Below are positions 15,104 through 16,020 of a stretch of 16,020 nt of DNA, one piece after another. The number at the start of each line of letters is the position of its first letter. Position 1 is the stretch's first letter. Under the pieces are notes generated by a model, which was not told the origin of the DNA, ran no database searches, and saw only the letters and a program-made list of their open reading frames with translations. The position numbers and the translations under genes were made by a program. This DNA is from Rickettsiales bacterium (GTDB lineage Bacteria > Pseudomonadota > Alphaproteobacteria > Rickettsiales > UBA1997), in contig SHWK01000011.1 in NCBI GenBank assembly GCA_009693885.1, positions 1-16,020 of the forward strand. The letters run 5' to 3'.

Positions 15104-15137
15104 ATTATATTTCTAAAGAGTACATTAAAGCGTACAT
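15104..15137 (-). promoter_or_regulatory. yefM-yoeB promoter and probable YefM operator
   Basis: Two GTACAT motifs on the plus strand (15120-15125 and 15132-15137) are spaced 12 bp start to start; read on the gene strand they are ATGTAC. E. coli YefM recognises palindromes with TGTACA cores in its own promoter, so this is probably the autoregulatory operator. A perfect TATAAT on the minus strand (15109-15104) lies downstream, about 22 bp before the ATG, with the operator over the expected -35 region. The -35 box itself is poor (CGCTTT), consistent with a tightly controlled promoter. Confidence 0.6.
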
Positions 15138-15158
15138 ATATAATATTCAAGATCTTTA

Positions 15159-16020
15159 TTAATATTTAACCTCATATCTTGTTCCTCTACCCTCACCAAC
15201 TCTGATAAGCCTTTTAGCATCAAGCAATTTTTTAATAATCGCCTCAACAGTTCGAGCAGGAAATCTTAGTGCCGCAATTGCATCTTTGCGTGCAAATTCT
15301 TTGTTTGGCAGGCTTTGTGCCCATTGCCACAGCGCTAATTGCTTCTCTGATAATAGATGCTCGATAGTTTCACCTTGAAGAATTTTTAGAGCTTGCTGCG
15401 ACTGTCCATTAATAGTTTTTAAAAAGAAAATTAACCATTCAGAAATATCTTCTTTTTTGCTTTTCCAACTTCTTTGAGTTTTGTTTAGGGCCAAATAATA
15501 ATCTGCCTTATTTGCTTCAATTAGTTTTTCATGCGAAATGATTTTAGTAAAATCATAGCCAAATTTAAGTAGCAACAAGTTAGTCAAAAGCCTGCTAGTT
15601 CTGCCATTTCCATCTTGAAAAGGGTGAATTGCTAAATATTCAAAAATAAAATTGGCGATCAAAATTAGAGGATGCCTTGCTCTCTCATGATTTGCCTCAT
15701 TGAACCAAGCAACCAATTCTTGCATTTCTTTTTTTACTAAATGACCAAGAATTCGCGACTCAGTAATTTTGATCTCGTTGTAATTTTCAAAAATAGATTC
15801 TAGGCATTCTAAATAACCAGCAACTTCTTGCTCATCTCTGGTTTTAAATTTTTTAATACGAAGATTTTTATAAAGTTTTTCCACCTCATTATCGGATAAT
15901 TTATTTCCCTCGATACGATTTGATGCGGCAGTAGAAGTTACAATCACAGAAGCCGTAAGGCGGCTGATTGTTTGAGGTAAAATATTGCCCGTAATTGCAA
16001 AACTATTTTTTACAGTATCA
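15159..16020 (-). CDS. Fic-domain protein, probable AMP transferase with autoinhibitory motif (5' end cut by window edge)
   Basis: Fic proteins transfer AMP or related groups from nucleotides to target proteins. The frame is open to the right edge, giving 287 codons to the stop; the first in-frame start-like codon in view (GTG at 15947) is internal, because family-like sequence (PQTISRLTASVIVTSTAASN) continues upstream of it. The catalytic motif HPFQDGNGRTSR (codons at 15591-15626) is complete, including the essential His. Upstream, SNRIEGN (15903-15923) fits the (S/T)xxxE(G/N) inhibitory helix, placed N-terminal to the Fic core as in class II Fic proteins, so activity should be self-restrained. 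The C terminus looks like a winged helix (ARKDAIAALRFPARTVEAII, then RGTRYEVKY), as in many chromosomal Fic proteins. Its last 29 bp are duplicated beyond the downstream yefM-yoeB pair. Target unknown. Confidence 0.93.
   Translation of the reverse strand, partial: DTVKNSFAITGNILPQTISRLTASVIVTSTAASNRIEGNKLSDNEVEKLYKNLRIKKFKTRDEQEVAGYLECLESIFENYNEIKITESRILGHLVKKEMQELVAWFNEANHERARHPLILIANFIFEYLAIHPFQDGNGRTSRLLTNLLLLKFGYDFTKIISHEKLIEANKADYYLALNKTQRSWKSKKEDISEWLIFFLKTINGQSQQALKILQGETIEHLLSEKQLALWQWAQSLPNKEFARKDAIAALRFPARTVEAIIKKLLDAKRLIRVGEGRGTRYEVKY
15163..15191 (-). repeat. Right copy of the 29-bp direct repeat (fic 3' end)
   Basis: This is the copy inside the intact fic gene, exactly repeated at 14403-14431. 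It starts two bases before the fic stop codon on the plus-strand map and covers codons for RGTRYEVK. The two copies bracket yefM-yoeB, which is the arrangement expected when a segment inserts at, or recombines with, the 3' end of a gene. Confidence 0.85.

Overview
The window comes from an AT-rich bacterial chromosome, most likely an alphaproteobacterium. The MreB, NuoD, CoaBC, RuvB and Der sequences look proteobacterial. The isolated nuoD and the scattering of genes that normally sit in operons recall Rickettsiales/Holosporales-type genomes. However, leuA and trpC show that some amino-acid biosynthesis is retained, so this is not a fully reduced intracellular parasite. The placement is inference from protein appearance and layout, not from a search. 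None of the chosen start codons has a recognisable Shine-Dalgarno sequence.

Layout. Bases 1-7481 are read on the minus strand, in the order ldcA (muropeptide LD-carboxypeptidase), nuoD (complex I), a two-helix membrane protein with a Cache-like sensor domain, ruvB (Holliday junction motor; it starts on the base after the stop of the membrane protein), coaBC (coenzyme A synthesis), a clear intrinsic terminator at 1912-1946, then recQ, which runs off the left edge. A divergent spacer (7482-7615) with a good sigma70-type promoter leads to the plus-strand block: leuA, mreB, mreC, purQ, trpC, der. Between purQ and trpC lies a striking palindromic element of about 190 bp (11863-12053), with perfect 40-bp arms, one arm tandemly duplicated, and an inner nested hairpin.

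After der the character changes to an accessory region on the minus strand: a YefM-YoeB toxin-antitoxin pair with a recognisable operator, downstream of a Fic-domain gene that is cut by the right edge. A 29-bp exact copy of the 3' end of fic lies on the far side of the toxin-antitoxin pair, so the module is bracketed by direct repeats. This suggests insertion next to fic, or decay of a fic duplicate.

The housekeeping genes serve unrelated pathways (DNA repair, CoA, respiration, wall growth and recycling, purine, leucine and tryptophan synthesis, ribosome assembly). Several stand as single members of pathways that are usually clustered. No rRNA, tRNA, CRISPR array or intact insertion sequence was seen. 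The best candidates for something undescribed are the palindromic element, the fic-tail duplication around the toxin-antitoxin module, the output-less Cache protein joined to ruvB, and the lack of Shine-Dalgarno sequences.
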